Notes: a model not told the origin generated them from the sequence alone. A DNA stretch of 61,441 nt from an uncultured Prevotellaceae bacterium (GCA_902784755.1 CACZVX010000005.1:1-61441); one strand, 5' to 3'. Shown: positions 42,800 to 52,287, numbered from the stretch's first letter. Numbers and translations: made by a program.

Positions 42800-42813
42800 T
42801 CATGAAAAAAAGA

Positions 42814-42842
42814 AACCGCCGGCTAAAAAATAGTCGGCGGTT
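42814..42842 (+). terminator. Intrinsic terminator of the esterase gene
   Basis: AACCGCCGGCTA pairs with TAGTCGGCGGTT (one G-U pair) around AAAAA, and a short T-rich run follows. Confidence 0.75.
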
Positions 42843-42898
42843 CTTCGTTTGTACGTTTGTGGAGAGGAATTGGCTTCGCCCATCCCATACTGCTCGCC

Positions 42899-42912
42899 GC
42901 AGGGGCCCCTGC
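42899..42912. repeat. Perfect 14-base palindrome
   Basis: GCAGGGGCCCCTGC is fully self-complementary. It sits between the terminators at 42814 and 42999 and overlaps no gene. It may be a fragment of another dispersed element. Confidence 0.5.
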
Positions 42913-42998
42913 AAGCATTTAGAAAGTCGCAATACGACAGTCTTTTTTTATTCTGCCTCAACCATTTCAAGCAAGCTTGATGGCCGAGGCATAATATA

Positions 42999-43024
42999 AA
43001 AGGACACCCTTACAGGTGTCCTTT
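42999..43024 (-). terminator. Terminator of tRNA-Ser
   Basis: On the minus strand AAAGGACACC pairs with GGTGTCCTTT, followed by TTATATT, 11 bases after the tRNA end. Confidence 0.7.
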
Positions 43025-43035
43025 CTAACTGCTTG

Positions 43036-43120
43036 CGGAAGGAGAGGGATTCGAACCCCCGGTGCCTCTCAGCACGCCGGTTTTCAAGACCGGTGTATTC
43101 GACCACTCTACCATCCTTCC
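43036..43120 (-). tRNA. tRNA-Ser (anticodon TGA)
   Basis: The 85-base gene has an acceptor stem GGAAGGA/TCCTTCC, a long variable arm as expected for serine tRNA, and anticodon TGA in the loop read on the minus strand. CCA is not encoded. Confidence 0.95.
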
Positions 43121-43159
43121 TTACAGTTCGTGAAAACTGGCTTTGGTCGAAAGCGAGTG

Positions 43160-43167
43160 CAAAGGTA
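43160..43167 (-). promoter_or_regulatory. -7 element of tRNA-Ser
   Basis: The minus strand reads TACCTTTG, a full match to TAnnTTTG, 39 bases before the tRNA 5' end. Confidence 0.6.
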
Positions 43168-43244
43168 ATGCCTTTTTTCGGCATTACCAAATTTTTCGCT
43201 GTTTTTTTTATTTATTTGTTTGCAGACGCCCCTGCAGGCATGAC

Positions 43245-45434
43245 TTATTCGGCCGTAAGTTCAAAAACTCGGCTGGCGTAGTCTTTATCCAAAGGAATGT
43301 TGAGACCAGCTTCCATCAGGAGTCTGCCACTAACGACTTTGCCGTCGAGATAGCAGGGATTTTCGTTGATCTTCACGTTGATTTCCTTAATACGGTAGTT
43401 CTTCGTGGCATCGAGTCCTGCCAGGCGTACACGCGGAACAACCATATTATAGAGGTATTTCACGCGATGGGCAAAGAGTACGACCCGGTCCTTGGCATCG
43501 TTGGTGTAGAGGAATGAGGAGAGATTGGTGTTCTCGTCGAAAGGTGACACCAGACGATAGAGATTGCCCAGTTGCACCACGTCGCGAATCTTCTTGTAGT
43601 CGCTGATGGCACGCTTGGTCTGCTCCCGTTCCTCGGCGGTCATATTGGCAGGCTGCAGTTCAACGCCCAGGCGTCCGCTCATGGCTACGTCGGTGCGATA
43701 CTTGATGGGAGAGGTGCGGCCTGTGTTCCAGTAAGGCGAGTGGGCAATGTGCTGAGCCATTGCATTGGAAGGGAAGAAATAGGAGGTGCCCCACTGGATG
43801 AAAACGCGCTGGAAGGGGTCGTTGTTGTCGGAGGTCCAGAACTCTTCGAAGTAGGGGAGCAGTCCGTAGTTCACACGGCCGCCGCCTGAGGAGCAGTCCT
43901 GAATGACCAGCTTGGGATATTTGGCGCGGACACGCTCGAGCGTCTTCAGGAGGCCGCGATGGTATTCAATATAAAGATGACTTTGTTTTCCGGCGGGAAG
44001 ATAATTGGAGCCGTAGTTCTGAAGAGAGCAGTTGGCATCCCATTTGATATAGGCAATGTCGGGATTCTCTGTCATCAGGTTGTCAACGACCTGAAAGACA
44101 AAGTCCTGCACCTTAGGGTTACACATATCCAAGAGCACCTGGGTGCCTCCGCGTCCCTGCTTCAAGTCGTGACCTTTCTCCTGCAACACCCAGTCGGGAT
44201 GCTTCTCGTAGAATTCAGAGATGGTGTTGGCGCTTTCGGGCTCAATCCAGATGCCGAAGTGAATGCCCAGACTTTTGGCTTTGTCGACAAGTGTCTTGAT
44301 GCCACCAGGCAGTTTCTTGCGGTCAACCATCCAGTCGCCGAGCGTACTCCTGTCGTCGTTGCGCTGATATTTCTCACCGAACCACCCGTCGTCCATCACG
44401 AACAGTTCACCACCCATCTCCTTAATGTCTTCCATCATCTGGAACATTCCTTTTTCGTTCACGTTGAAAACAACACCTTCCCAGGAGTTGAGCAGGATTT
44501 CACGCGTCTTGTCGCCCTGATGGAGCCATCCCTCATGGCGTGCCCAGCGGTGGAAATTGCGGCTGACACCACCTAAGCCTTCACTACTCATACACAGGGC
44601 AAGCTTCGGCGTGGTGAATTTCTCACCGGGTTCCAGAATATATTCGGCAGCCTGTGGTGAGATGCCGGCATAGAAATGGTGAATTCTGTTGTGTGTGGTA
44701 TTGAGCCGCAGTTCATAGTTTCCGCTCCAGCAAAGGGCGGCACCGATGACCTTGCCACTGTTCTCCTGAGGTTTCCCGTCGAGGGAAATCATCATCTCGG
44801 GCGCATCGAGGTGGGTGTTACGGTCGCCATCGGAATTGCGGATGGTCTTCAGACCCGCTGTAACAGGTTCTGTTGTAGGATAGAACTCAGCGCCCCAGTC
44901 ACCATGGAAATGCATCATCCAGGCATTCCCTTGCGGGAAGGCGAGATGACCGGAGTCGAAGCGTTGCAGGCGGATGGCCTTCTTCTCCTTGTGAGAAATC
45001 TCTGTCCATGTTTCAATCACATCACAACTTGTGTAGGTCTTATAAAACACCTTCACCGTGACGGGATATTGTTTGTCGGTCATGGTAATGCAAGTCACAG
45101 TGCCGTTGCCTTCCTTTTCGGTGGAAACATTGTCAACGGTGGGGTAGAGTACGAGCTGTCCGTTGCTATGAACCACTTGCAATGCGGGTAACTGAACCAT
45201 GTCGGATTGTCCGAAGACGGGATAGGCAGGCGTATTCAGATCGATACCTGCTTCAGCTAACTGTGATGCTTCGGCATTGTTGACCCGGTCGCCGTAGTAG
45301 GCAAACTTCAGTTCCTGTCCGTTTTCAGCCTTGATGATCATGGTCGTGTTCGGGGTTTGAATCATCACATTGTCTGCCCGAACGGTCTGGAAAGTAAGGG
45401 CTGCGAGGGCTGCTATCAGAAAAGATTTCTTCAT
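43245..45434 (-). CDS. GH36 alpha-galactosidase
   Basis: The 729-residue secreted protein has a signal peptide ending VRA and the GH36 features MDDGWFGEKYQRNDDRSTLG and WIEPESANTISEF. The predicted nucleophile is Asp466 in IKWDANCSLQNYG, and the acid/base is Asp536 in EFWTSDNNDPFQR. It should remove alpha-galactose from raffinose-family oligosaccharides or galactomannan. A -7 element lies 41 bases upstream. It reads toward tRNA-Ser. Confidence 0.95.
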   Translation of the reverse strand: MKKSFLIAALAALTFQTVRADNVMIQTPNTTMIIKAENGQELKFAYYGDRVNNAEASQLAEAGIDLNTPAYPVFGQSDMVQLPALQVVHSNGQLVLYPTVDNVSTEKEGNGTVTCITMTDKQYPVTVKVFYKTYTSCDVIETWTEISHKEKKAIRLQRFDSGHLAFPQGNAWMMHFHGDWGAEFYPTTEPVTAGLKTIRNSDGDRNTHLDAPEMMISLDGKPQENSGKVIGAALCWSGNYELRLNTTHNRIHHFYAGISPQAAEYILEPGEKFTTPKLALCMSSEGLGGVSRNFHRWARHEGWLHQGDKTREILLNSWEGVVFNVNEKGMFQMMEDIKEMGGELFVMDDGWFGEKYQRNDDRSTLGDWMVDRKKLPGGIKTLVDKAKSLGIHFGIWIEPESANTISEFYEKHPDWVLQEKGHDLKQGRGGTQVLLDMCNPKVQDFVFQVVDNLMTENPDIAYIKWDANCSLQNYGSNYLPAGKQSHLYIEYHRGLLKTLERVRAKYPKLVIQDCSSGGGRVNYGLLPYFEEFWTSDNNDPFQRVFIQWGTSYFFPSNAMAQHIAHSPYWNTGRTSPIKYRTDVAMSGRLGVELQPANMTAEEREQTKRAISDYKKIRDVVQLGNLYRLVSPFDENTNLSSFLYTNDAKDRVVLFAHRVKYLYNMVVPRVRLAGLDATKNYRIKEINVKINENPCYLDGKVVSGRLLMEAGLNIPLDKDYASRVFELTAE

Positions 45435-45474
45435 AAAGATGTTTAATTAGTTGATTTTATTAGAAAAACTGCTG

Positions 45475-45482
45475 CAAAGATA
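45475..45482 (-). promoter_or_regulatory. -7 element of the GH36 gene
   Basis: The minus strand reads TATCTTTG, 41 bases before the start codon. Confidence 0.6.
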
Positions 45483-45568
45483 GGACTTTTCAAACAATAA
45501 TAATGATACTATTTTGCCAGATTTTGGTAAAAACAGGTAATTCTGATGTTTTTATCCTGTCTTGCAGC

Positions 45569-47041
45569 TTATTTTCTCACAATCACCTTCACGTTGTCTT
45601 TTTTCACACCTTTGCAGTTGTAGAACTCCGCGTCCTGGGATGCATAGATGGTGATGTCTTTCAAATCGATGCCGTCGATAGGCTTTTCCGGCAGACCATT
45701 GAAGAGCATGGCACGTCCGGCTCCCTGGCACACCACGTCTTTAATATGGATGTCGCGGAACTCGGGAGTGGTTTCATCAACGGGCATGGGCTGAATGTTA
45801 TTAACCTTCTCGCCGCTCGCATTCATTTCAATCACAGACTTTCCTCCATAGAAGAGATTGAAAATAATGGCGTCAGACTTGATGTCTGTCATAGCGATGT
45901 TCTTGATGTAAATATTCTTCACGACACCTCCGCGACCCCGACAGCTTTTGAAGCGTAAGCCCACGTCGGTGCCCAGGAACTGACAGTTCTGCACGAGGAT
46001 ATTGTTCACGCCGCCACTCATCTCAGAGCCCACCACGAAACCTCCGTGCCCGGCAAACACCGTACAGCCATCCACAATCATGTTCTCGGTGGGACGTCCG
46101 CGGCGGCGTCCGTCGGCATCCTTTCCGCTCTTCACGCAGATACCGTCATCGCCGGCATCAAACTTGGAATTCACGATAAGCACATTCTTGCACGACTCCA
46201 CATCGATGGCATCACCATTCTGGGCATAGCTCGGGTTCTTTGCCAGAATATTATCTACGATGAGATTCTCGCACATCAGCGGGTGAATGTTCCAGGCTGG
46301 GGAATTCTGGAATATGACATCCTTCAGCAGCACATTCTTACAACCAACCAGGCTGATCATCACAGGACGCAGGAACTTACGGATATTGAGCCATTGCTCC
46401 TCGGAAAGCTGGCCCCTGGGAACATTCATCTGGGCTGTCTTCTCACCTTCCAGATAACTTTCGGAAGGGTACCAAAGGTCATCACGCTTGAAGACACCGC
46501 CACCGGAAGTCATCTCCTTCCACTGGGATTCTGTCACCTTCTGCTTCTTTAACGGACGCCACCAGCGACCATTGCCATCGATGACACCACGACCGGTGAT
46601 GGCAATGTTCTCAGCATTCCGGGCAGTGAGCGGCGACTGTGTGCGACGGGTGTCAAGTCCTTCGAAAGAAGTTTCCACGATGGGATAGAGCTTTTCGTCG
46701 GGAGAAAAAAGGATGATGGCACCTTCCTTAATATGAAGGTTAATGTTGCTCTTCAACACGATGGGTCCCGTAAGCCATACGCCTTCAGGAACAATCAGGC
46801 GACCGCCGCCTTTCTTTGTCAGGGCATCCACAGCCTTTTCAAAGGCTTCCGTGCAAAGGCTCTGGCCATCGCCCACAGCTCCGAAGTCCTTCAAGCTTAC
46901 TTCATTCTTGGGGAACTGTGGTTCACAGAAAGCCTTCATGGGGAAAGGAACATTCTTGAAATACTTTTCGTACTTGTTCTCTTGTGCATTGACAAGCATG
47001 CATACTGCCAACAATGCAAGGGTAAGGATAGATTTTCTCAT
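45569..47041 (-). CDS. GH28 polygalacturonase-family hydrolase
   Basis: The 490-residue secreted beta-helix protein (signal peptide ending VNAQ) has all GH28 motifs: NGDAIDVESC, DAGDDGICVKSG with the catalytic Asp-Asp, GHGGFVVGSEMSGG, and the substrate-binding RFKSCRGRGG. GH28 enzymes cleave polygalacturonic acid or rhamnogalacturonan; exo and endo action cannot be told apart here. The gene has its own promoter element and precedes no other pectinase in the window. Confidence 0.95.
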   Translation of the reverse strand: MRKSILTLALLAVCMLVNAQENKYEKYFKNVPFPMKAFCEPQFPKNEVSLKDFGAVGDGQSLCTEAFEKAVDALTKKGGGRLIVPEGVWLTGPIVLKSNINLHIKEGAIILFSPDEKLYPIVETSFEGLDTRRTQSPLTARNAENIAITGRGVIDGNGRWWRPLKKQKVTESQWKEMTSGGGVFKRDDLWYPSESYLEGEKTAQMNVPRGQLSEEQWLNIRKFLRPVMISLVGCKNVLLKDVIFQNSPAWNIHPLMCENLIVDNILAKNPSYAQNGDAIDVESCKNVLIVNSKFDAGDDGICVKSGKDADGRRRGRPTENMIVDGCTVFAGHGGFVVGSEMSGGVNNILVQNCQFLGTDVGLRFKSCRGRGGVVKNIYIKNIAMTDIKSDAIIFNLFYGGKSVIEMNASGEKVNNIQPMPVDETTPEFRDIHIKDVVCQGAGRAMLFNGLPEKPIDGIDLKDITIYASQDAEFYNCKGVKKDNVKVIVRK

Positions 47042-47067
47042 TTTCGTAGATTTTGTTTGTTTGAGTG

Positions 47068-47075
47068 CAAATATA
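47068..47075 (-). promoter_or_regulatory. -7 element of the GH28 gene
   Basis: The minus strand reads TATATTTG, 27 bases before the start codon. Confidence 0.6.
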
Positions 47076-47121
47076 CGAAAATAAAATGAAAAACATGGAC
47101 CTTTGTTAGAAATAATGAAAA

Positions 47122-47154
47122 AACCCCGCTACAACAAATGTCGTAAACGGGGTT
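47122..47154 (-). terminator. Terminator of tRNA-Phe
   Basis: On the minus strand AACCCCG pairs with CGGGGTT, with a partial inner stem, followed by TTTT. Confidence 0.8.
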
Positions 47155-47171
47155 CATAATGAAAGGAGGAG

Positions 47172-47244
47172 TGGTACCTCCAGGAATCGAACCGGGGACA
47201 CACGGATTTTCAGTCCGATGCTCTACCAACTGAGCTAAGGCACC
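47172..47244 (-). tRNA. tRNA-Phe (anticodon GAA)
   Basis: On the minus strand the acceptor stem is GGTGCCT/AGGTACC (one G-U pair), the D arm is GCTCAGTTGGTAGAGC, and the anticodon loop CTGAAAA gives GAA. CCA is not encoded. Confidence 0.95.
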
Positions 47245-47298
47245 ATTCGCATTTCTTTGACTCGCACTTTAAAAAGGCTCATCTCTGATTTGCGGTTG

Positions 47299-47306
47299 CA
47301 AAGGTA
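47299..47306 (-). promoter_or_regulatory. -7 element of tRNA-Phe
   Basis: The minus strand reads TACCTTTG, 54 bases before the tRNA 5' end. Confidence 0.6.
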
Positions 47307-47402
47307 CGACGAAAAATTATAAATGAAGAATGAAGAAGAAAGAATCTTTTGGTTGTTAACTTCTTTTAAGAAATAAAACCCGTCATTCCTACCTCGTCAT
47401 TC

Positions 47403-48515
47403 TTAACTCTTCAGCGGATTCCATCCCTGTGCCTGCAGTTCAAACTCCTGATTGTCACGGCTTATGAGCATCATACCAAGTTCCTTACGGGTAATATGTC
47501 CAATGAGTTTTACATCATCGATCATTTCAATTTTCTCGTGGTCACCGATTGGAACGGTAAACAGCAGTTCATAGTCTTCCCCGCCATTGAGGGCGCAGGT
47601 GGTGACATTCATATTCAGTTCTTCGGCCATGACTGCTGTCTGATAATCTATCGGCAGGTTTTTCTCGTAGATACGACATCCCACACCACTTTGCTCACAG
47701 ATGTGATGGAGTTCGGAAGATAGTCCGTCGGATATATCCATCATGGAAGTGGGATGAATGTTGGCTTCCCGAAGTTTCTGAATGATATCACCACGGGCTT
47801 CGGGCTTCAATTGCCGTTGCAGCAGATATTCCTTTCCTGCAAAATCAGGTTGGAAATCGTTCAGTGAGGAGCGTTGGGCGTTAAGCGTGTTCAGTTTGGC
47901 TGTATCGCCTTCTGCCTTTGCCTTGGCAATTTTCTTTTGAAGCTCATCCAGTTGCTGATAATAAACCGACTTCTCACGTTCCAGCAATTGCAACCCCATG
48001 TAAGCTGCCCCCAAATCGCCACTGACACAAATCAGATCCGTGTCGTGGGCCCCATTGCGATAGGTCACTTCGTCGGCATTTGCTTCACCGATACAGGTTA
48101 TGCTGATGGCAAGTCCGGTATAAGAAGAAGTGGTGTCGCCGCCAACAATGTCGATGCCCCATTTGTCGCAAGCCATACGGAGACCGGCATAGAACTGTTC
48201 CAAGTCTTCTACTTTGAAGCGCTTGCTGAGCGCTATGCTTACAATCATCTGACGTGGGGTTCCGTTCATGGCGAATATGTCCGAGATATTCACCATGGCT
48301 GATTTATAGCCCAGATGTTGCATGTCGATATAGGTGAGGTCGAAATGCACGCCCTCCATCAGCATGTCGGTGGTGACGAGCACCTGTTTGTCAGGGTATG
48401 AAAGGACGGCGCAATCATCGCCAACACCTTTCAGCGTACTGCTATTTTGCGGTAGGATATCCTTGGTGAGATGCTTGATGAGGCCAAACTCACCGAGCTT
48501 GGAAATATCTGTCAT
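47403..48515 (-). CDS. thiL: Thiamine-monophosphate kinase
   Basis: ThiL phosphorylates thiamine monophosphate to the diphosphate cofactor. The 370-residue protein has the AIR-synthase-like fold motifs GVGDDCAVLSYP, VGGDTTSSYTGL and MMDISDGLSSELHHI, and GGEDYELLFT near the C-terminus. It contains an extra charged segment around residues 170-215, as often seen in this phylum. It is last in the sppA-lpxK-phosphorylase-thiL operon; the 44-base gap before it holds short CTTTAAT repeats. Confidence 0.95.
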   Translation of the reverse strand: MTDISKLGEFGLIKHLTKDILPQNSSTLKGVGDDCAVLSYPDKQVLVTTDMLMEGVHFDLTYIDMQHLGYKSAMVNISDIFAMNGTPRQMIVSIALSKRFKVEDLEQFYAGLRMACDKWGIDIVGGDTTSSYTGLAISITCIGEANADEVTYRNGAHDTDLICVSGDLGAAYMGLQLLEREKSVYYQQLDELQKKIAKAKAEGDTAKLNTLNAQRSSLNDFQPDFAGKEYLLQRQLKPEARGDIIQKLREANIHPTSMMDISDGLSSELHHICEQSGVGCRIYEKNLPIDYQTAVMAEELNMNVTTCALNGGEDYELLFTVPIGDHEKIEMIDDVKLIGHITRKELGMMLISRDNQEFELQAQGWNPLKS

Positions 48516-48559
48516 CGATTAACGCTAATCTTTAACCTTTAATCTTTAATCTTTTAACT

Positions 48560-49375
48560 TCAGCTTCTGCGAATCATTTCGCGCATGATTTCTGTCATCT
48601 TGGGTTGTGCAATGTTCGCAGCCTCCTGCACCTCCTCATGGGAAACCTCAACGGGAACATCGAATCCCCCTAAGTCAGTTACGATGGAGACACCGAAAGT
48701 GCGGATACCGCAATGGTTGGCAACGATGACTTCAGGTACTGTGCTCATGCCTACTGTGTCGCCTCCCAATAAGCGATACATTCTGTATTCCGTTGGGGTC
48801 TCGAAGGTGGGTCCCTGCACGCCTACATAGACACCATGATGTAGTTTGATGCCTTTCTCACGTCCGATCTCATCGGCTAATTCCACCAGCTTAAGATCGT
48901 AAGGTTCATGCATGTCAGGGAAGCGCGGGCCTGTGGGGAAATTCTTGCCACGAAGCGGATGTTCGGGGAAGAAATTAATATGATCTGTGATAATCATCAG
49001 ATCACCAATCTTGAATTCGGGATTCATGCCTCCGGCAGCGTTGCTCACGAAAAGGGTCTGAATGCCCAGTTCATACATCACGCGGATGGGGAAGGTCACC
49101 TCTTTCATACTATAGCCTTCATAGTAATGAAAGCGTCCCTGCATGGCCATAATGTCTTTTCCGCCAAGCTTTCCGAAAATAAGTTTGCCGCTATGGCCTT
49201 CAACCGTAGAAACCGGGAAGTTTGGAATGTCGCCGTAAGGGAATTCGTAGGTGTCAGTTATTTCTGAAGCTAATTGTCCGAGGCCCGTTCCCAGCACGAT
49301 TGCTGTCTTTGGACTTGTGGTCATCCTTTGCTTTAGCCAGGATGCTGTTTTTTGAATTTTTTCGTACATAACCAA
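48560..49375 (-). CDS. Purine nucleoside phosphorylase (inosine/guanosine type)
   Basis: This 271-residue class I enzyme splits inosine and guanosine with phosphate into base and ribose 1-phosphate for salvage. Motifs are IVLGTGLGQLA, VEGHSGKLIFG, GRFHYYEGY, SNAAGGMNPEF, and VGVQGPTFETPTEYRM with MSTVPEVIVA. The start lies 122 bases inside the end of lpxK in another frame; Met3 at 49369 would reduce the overlap to 116. Confidence 0.95.
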   Translation of the reverse strand: MVMYEKIQKTASWLKQRMTTSPKTAIVLGTGLGQLASEITDTYEFPYGDIPNFPVSTVEGHSGKLIFGKLGGKDIMAMQGRFHYYEGYSMKEVTFPIRVMYELGIQTLFVSNAAGGMNPEFKIGDLMIITDHINFFPEHPLRGKNFPTGPRFPDMHEPYDLKLVELADEIGREKGIKLHHGVYVGVQGPTFETPTEYRMYRLLGGDTVGMSTVPEVIVANHCGIRTFGVSIVTDLGGFDVPVEVSHEEVQEAANIAQPKMTEIMREMIRRS

Positions 49376-50426
49376 TGATTTTTTCGTTAAACTCTTGTTC
49401 CTGCTCTAACATGAACTTAATGCGTACGGGCAGTTGATAAATATGATGGCGCACCTCTTCAGAGAGTCCTTCCAAACCGAAAAGGCGGGCATTATCTTTC
49501 TCAGTCGTAATAATCATCTTGGGCTCTGGCATAGCTGCGAACTGCTCATTGAGTTTGCGAAGATCGCTTTTTCTGAACTGGTGATGATCGGCAAATGTCA
49601 TCGGACGTATGTCCTTCACAAAGGGCTGTAAATCCACTATCATCTGCTTGGGTGATGCAATACCAGTGAGAAGCAGCACATGCATATCTTCGGGAATGTT
49701 TTCCAGCGGCAGATTGTCTCCACAATAAACAGGCTGCAGATGGTCGTATTCCAAAGTGGTGAAGAAGAGTTTCTGATAGGGGAAGAGGTCTAGCGCCTTC
49801 GTGAGAACGCGGAACTCCATCGGCTTCAGGTCGGCAGGGCATTTCGTGATGATGACGATATCGGCTCTTGATTTTCCGCTTTGAGGTTCACGCAATCGTC
49901 CTGCAGGAAGAAGTTTGTCATAGATGATCAAACGGTGGTAGTCCACGAGTAATATATTGATGCCAGGTTTCACATAACGGTGTTGATAAGCATCGTCAAG
50001 CAGTATCACATCCGTATTCTTTGTATTTTCATCGGAAGTCAGACGCTCTATACCTTCACAGCGATTCTTATCAACAGCCACATAGATGTCAGAGAACTTT
50101 TTCATGATCTGGTAAGGCTCATCACCTATTTCCCGGGCAGTACTTTGTTTGTTAGCCAGCACATAGCCCTTGCTTTTCCGCTTATAGCCCCGACTCAAGA
50201 CCGCTACTTTCACTTTATCTTGAAGCAGACGGATAAGGTATTCCACGTGGGGTGTCTTTCCAGAACCACCAACTGTGATGTTTCCCACCGAGATGACAGG
50301 AACATCAAAGCTTTTGCTTTTCAAGATACCAATCTCGAAAAGGTGGTTGCGGAACCCCACGCCTAGTCCATAGAGCCAGCTAAGCGGAGTGAGCCATTCA
50401 TTGATCTTGATGAAGTCGCCTTCCAT
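49254..50426 (-). CDS. lpxK: Tetraacyldisaccharide 4'-kinase
   Basis: LpxK phosphorylates the lipid A precursor at the 4' position on the inner membrane. The 390-residue protein has an N-terminal hydrophobic region (LSWLYGLGVGFRNHLFEIG), the P-loop VGGSGKTPHVEYL with Lys57 and Thr58, and later DDAYQHR. The last 30 to 40 residues (SKDNRAGNGPRTISF region) are encoded by DNA that also encodes the start of the phosphorylase gene. Such an extension is a little longer than the usual size. sppA lies 26 bases upstream. Confidence 0.94.
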   Translation of the reverse strand: MEGDFIKINEWLTPLSWLYGLGVGFRNHLFEIGILKSKSFDVPVISVGNITVGGSGKTPHVEYLIRLLQDKVKVAVLSRGYKRKSKGYVLANKQSTAREIGDEPYQIMKKFSDIYVAVDKNRCEGIERLTSDENTKNTDVILLDDAYQHRYVKPGINILLVDYHRLIIYDKLLPAGRLREPQSGKSRADIVIITKCPADLKPMEFRVLTKALDLFPYQKLFFTTLEYDHLQPVYCGDNLPLENIPEDMHVLLLTGIASPKQMIVDLQPFVKDIRPMTFADHHQFRKSDLRKLNEQFAAMPEPKMIITTEKDNARLFGLEGLSEEVRHHIYQLPVRIKFMLEQEQEFNEKIIGYVRKNSKNSILAKAKDDHKSKDSNRAGNGPRTISFRNN

Positions 50427-50451
50427 TTCTCAGTTAATGATGATGAATCGT

Positions 50452-52233
50452 TTATTTGATGTTAGGTTCAAATGGGATTCTTGCCTGAATGGCATCTTGC
50501 TGACTGATGGTACGGAGATGCATGAAAGGTGCATAGAACTCTCCCAATGTCATGCGGAGTTCGCGATCGAGATAGTTGCCGCCTCTTCCTGTAGCCTGCT
50601 TGAGCAGCTGCTCTTGCCAAGTAGCCTTTGCGGGATAAGCACTCGTATGATACTCTTTCAGCTTAGCCAATTCAGCTGCTTTCTTCACAGCATCGTTGAG
50701 ATTACCCAACTGATCTACGAGCTTGATACCAAGGGCGTCCTTTCCAAGCCAAACGTGGCCTTGTGCAATCTTCTCAATAGAATCAACAGGCTGTTTACGA
50801 CCGTCAGCCACACGCTTGCGGAACAGTTCGTAGCCGCGTTGGATATATTTGTCAAGTACGGCCATTTCTTCTTGGTTGAAAGGACGGGCCATCGTTCCGA
50901 ATGTGGTGTTCTTATTGGTCTTCACCTCATCAAACTTCACACCCAGTTTCTCGGTGAGCAGTCCGCTGAAATCGGGGAACATGCCAAAAATACCAATACT
51001 TCCAGTTAATGTTGTAGGCTCTGCCACAATCCAGTTGGCTGCACAACTCATGTAATAACCGCCAGAGGCAGCCAAACCTCCCATGCTGACAACAACAGGC
51101 TTTTTAGCCTTCAGTCGTGTAACGGCACGCCAAATTTGTTCTGAGGCATAAGCAGAACCTCCGCCAGAGTTGATACGCAACACCACGGCTTTCACTTTAT
51201 CGTCTTTGGCTAACTTTTCCAAGTCTTCCGCTACGTCAACGCCCACAATGGAATGGCCGCCACCCATAATCTGGTTTTCAACATCCCGGGTTACGATATT
51301 TCCGTAGGCATAATAGACGGCAATCTCTTCGCCCTTGTTCTTCTTTCCTTGTGTAGCGAGCATAGAACTGATGCCTACGGTGTTAATTTCCTTGTCCTCG
51401 TCAATTTTGAGTAATTTGCGGATTTCGGGCTTTACCTGGTCATAATAGAGTGCCTTGTCAATCAGCTTTTGCTGCTGGTATTGAGCTGTCGTATTAAACA
51501 TGGTGACGCTGTCGGCATAAGTATTCAGCTGTTCTTTGGTGAGCTTGCGGGAAGCAGCTACATCCGTAAGCATCTTATCCCAGATACCGGTAATGTACTC
51601 AGTAACTTGCTGGCGATTGGCATCGCTCATCTTGTCTGCTGTATATGTTTCAGGGGCACTCTTATAGGTTCCCACTTTGGTAAGCTGCATTTTGATACCA
51701 AACTTAGCCATTACATCTTTTAAATAATAAGGTGTAGAACCTAAACCATGCCAGTCGATTTCACCATAAGGATTAATCCACATCTGATCAGCTGCACTAC
51801 AGATATAGTAAGCACTCTGAATATACTGATCACCATAAGCAACAATCCATTTTCCACTCTTCTTGAAATCGAGAAGTGCATCACGGATAGCTTGATTGGA
51901 TGCAGGTGAGTCGCTGCCGAATGCACCGGCTTCAATATAGATACCCTTCACATTGTCATTGTCTTTAGCCCTTTCTATGGCTTCCAAGATTTCATCGAGG
52001 CCTGCAGAGGGACTCATCTGGCCCATGAATTGACTCATGAAATCAGTATCGCCTCGCTCACTGAGGACACCGTCCAGATTAAGCACAAGTACGGAGTTGT
52101 TCTTTACTTTTACAGCAGAATCACCTGAAGCAATCATTCCGATGATAGAGATAAAAGCGAAAAAGCCCATGATAGCTAAAAATAAAGCAATACCTACAAC
52201 GGTAGCAAAAACATTTTTAAAGAAATCTTTCAT
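50452..52233 (-). CDS. sppA: Signal peptide peptidase SppA (protease IV)
   Basis: SppA digests cleaved signal peptides in the inner membrane. The 593-residue protein has one N-terminal membrane segment (about 8-33), the long 67K-type double domain, the catalytic Lys191 in GTYKSAPE and Ser390 in GGLAASGGYY. It is first in the operon with lpxK, the phosphorylase and thiL, and has a -7 element at 52280. Confidence 0.95.
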   Translation of the reverse strand: MKDFFKNVFATVVGIALFLAIMGFFAFISIIGMIASGDSAVKVKNNSVLVLNLDGVLSERGDTDFMSQFMGQMSPSAGLDEILEAIERAKDNDNVKGIYIEAGAFGSDSPASNQAIRDALLDFKKSGKWIVAYGDQYIQSAYYICSAADQMWINPYGEIDWHGLGSTPYYLKDVMAKFGIKMQLTKVGTYKSAPETYTADKMSDANRQQVTEYITGIWDKMLTDVAASRKLTKEQLNTYADSVTMFNTTAQYQQQKLIDKALYYDQVKPEIRKLLKIDEDKEINTVGISSMLATQGKKNKGEEIAVYYAYGNIVTRDVENQIMGGGHSIVGVDVAEDLEKLAKDDKVKAVVLRINSGGGSAYASEQIWRAVTRLKAKKPVVVSMGGLAASGGYYMSCAANWIVAEPTTLTGSIGIFGMFPDFSGLLTEKLGVKFDEVKTNKNTTFGTMARPFNQEEMAVLDKYIQRGYELFRKRVADGRKQPVDSIEKIAQGHVWLGKDALGIKLVDQLGNLNDAVKKAAELAKLKEYHTSAYPAKATWQEQLLKQATGRGGNYLDRELRMTLGEFYAPFMHLRTISQQDAIQARIPFEPNIK

Positions 52234-52279
52234 AAGGTATCTGTATTTATAAAAAATGAGTTATGTTCAAATATTTCTG

Positions 52280-52287
52280 CAAAGATA
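52280..52287 (-). promoter_or_regulatory. -7 element of the sppA operon
   Basis: The minus strand reads TATCTTTG, 46 bases before the sppA start. Confidence 0.65.

Noticed and set aside
30973-47041. Polysaccharide utilisation locus
   Set aside because: No SusC/SusD pair, surface glycan-binding lipoprotein or regulator is present among the glycoside hydrolases.
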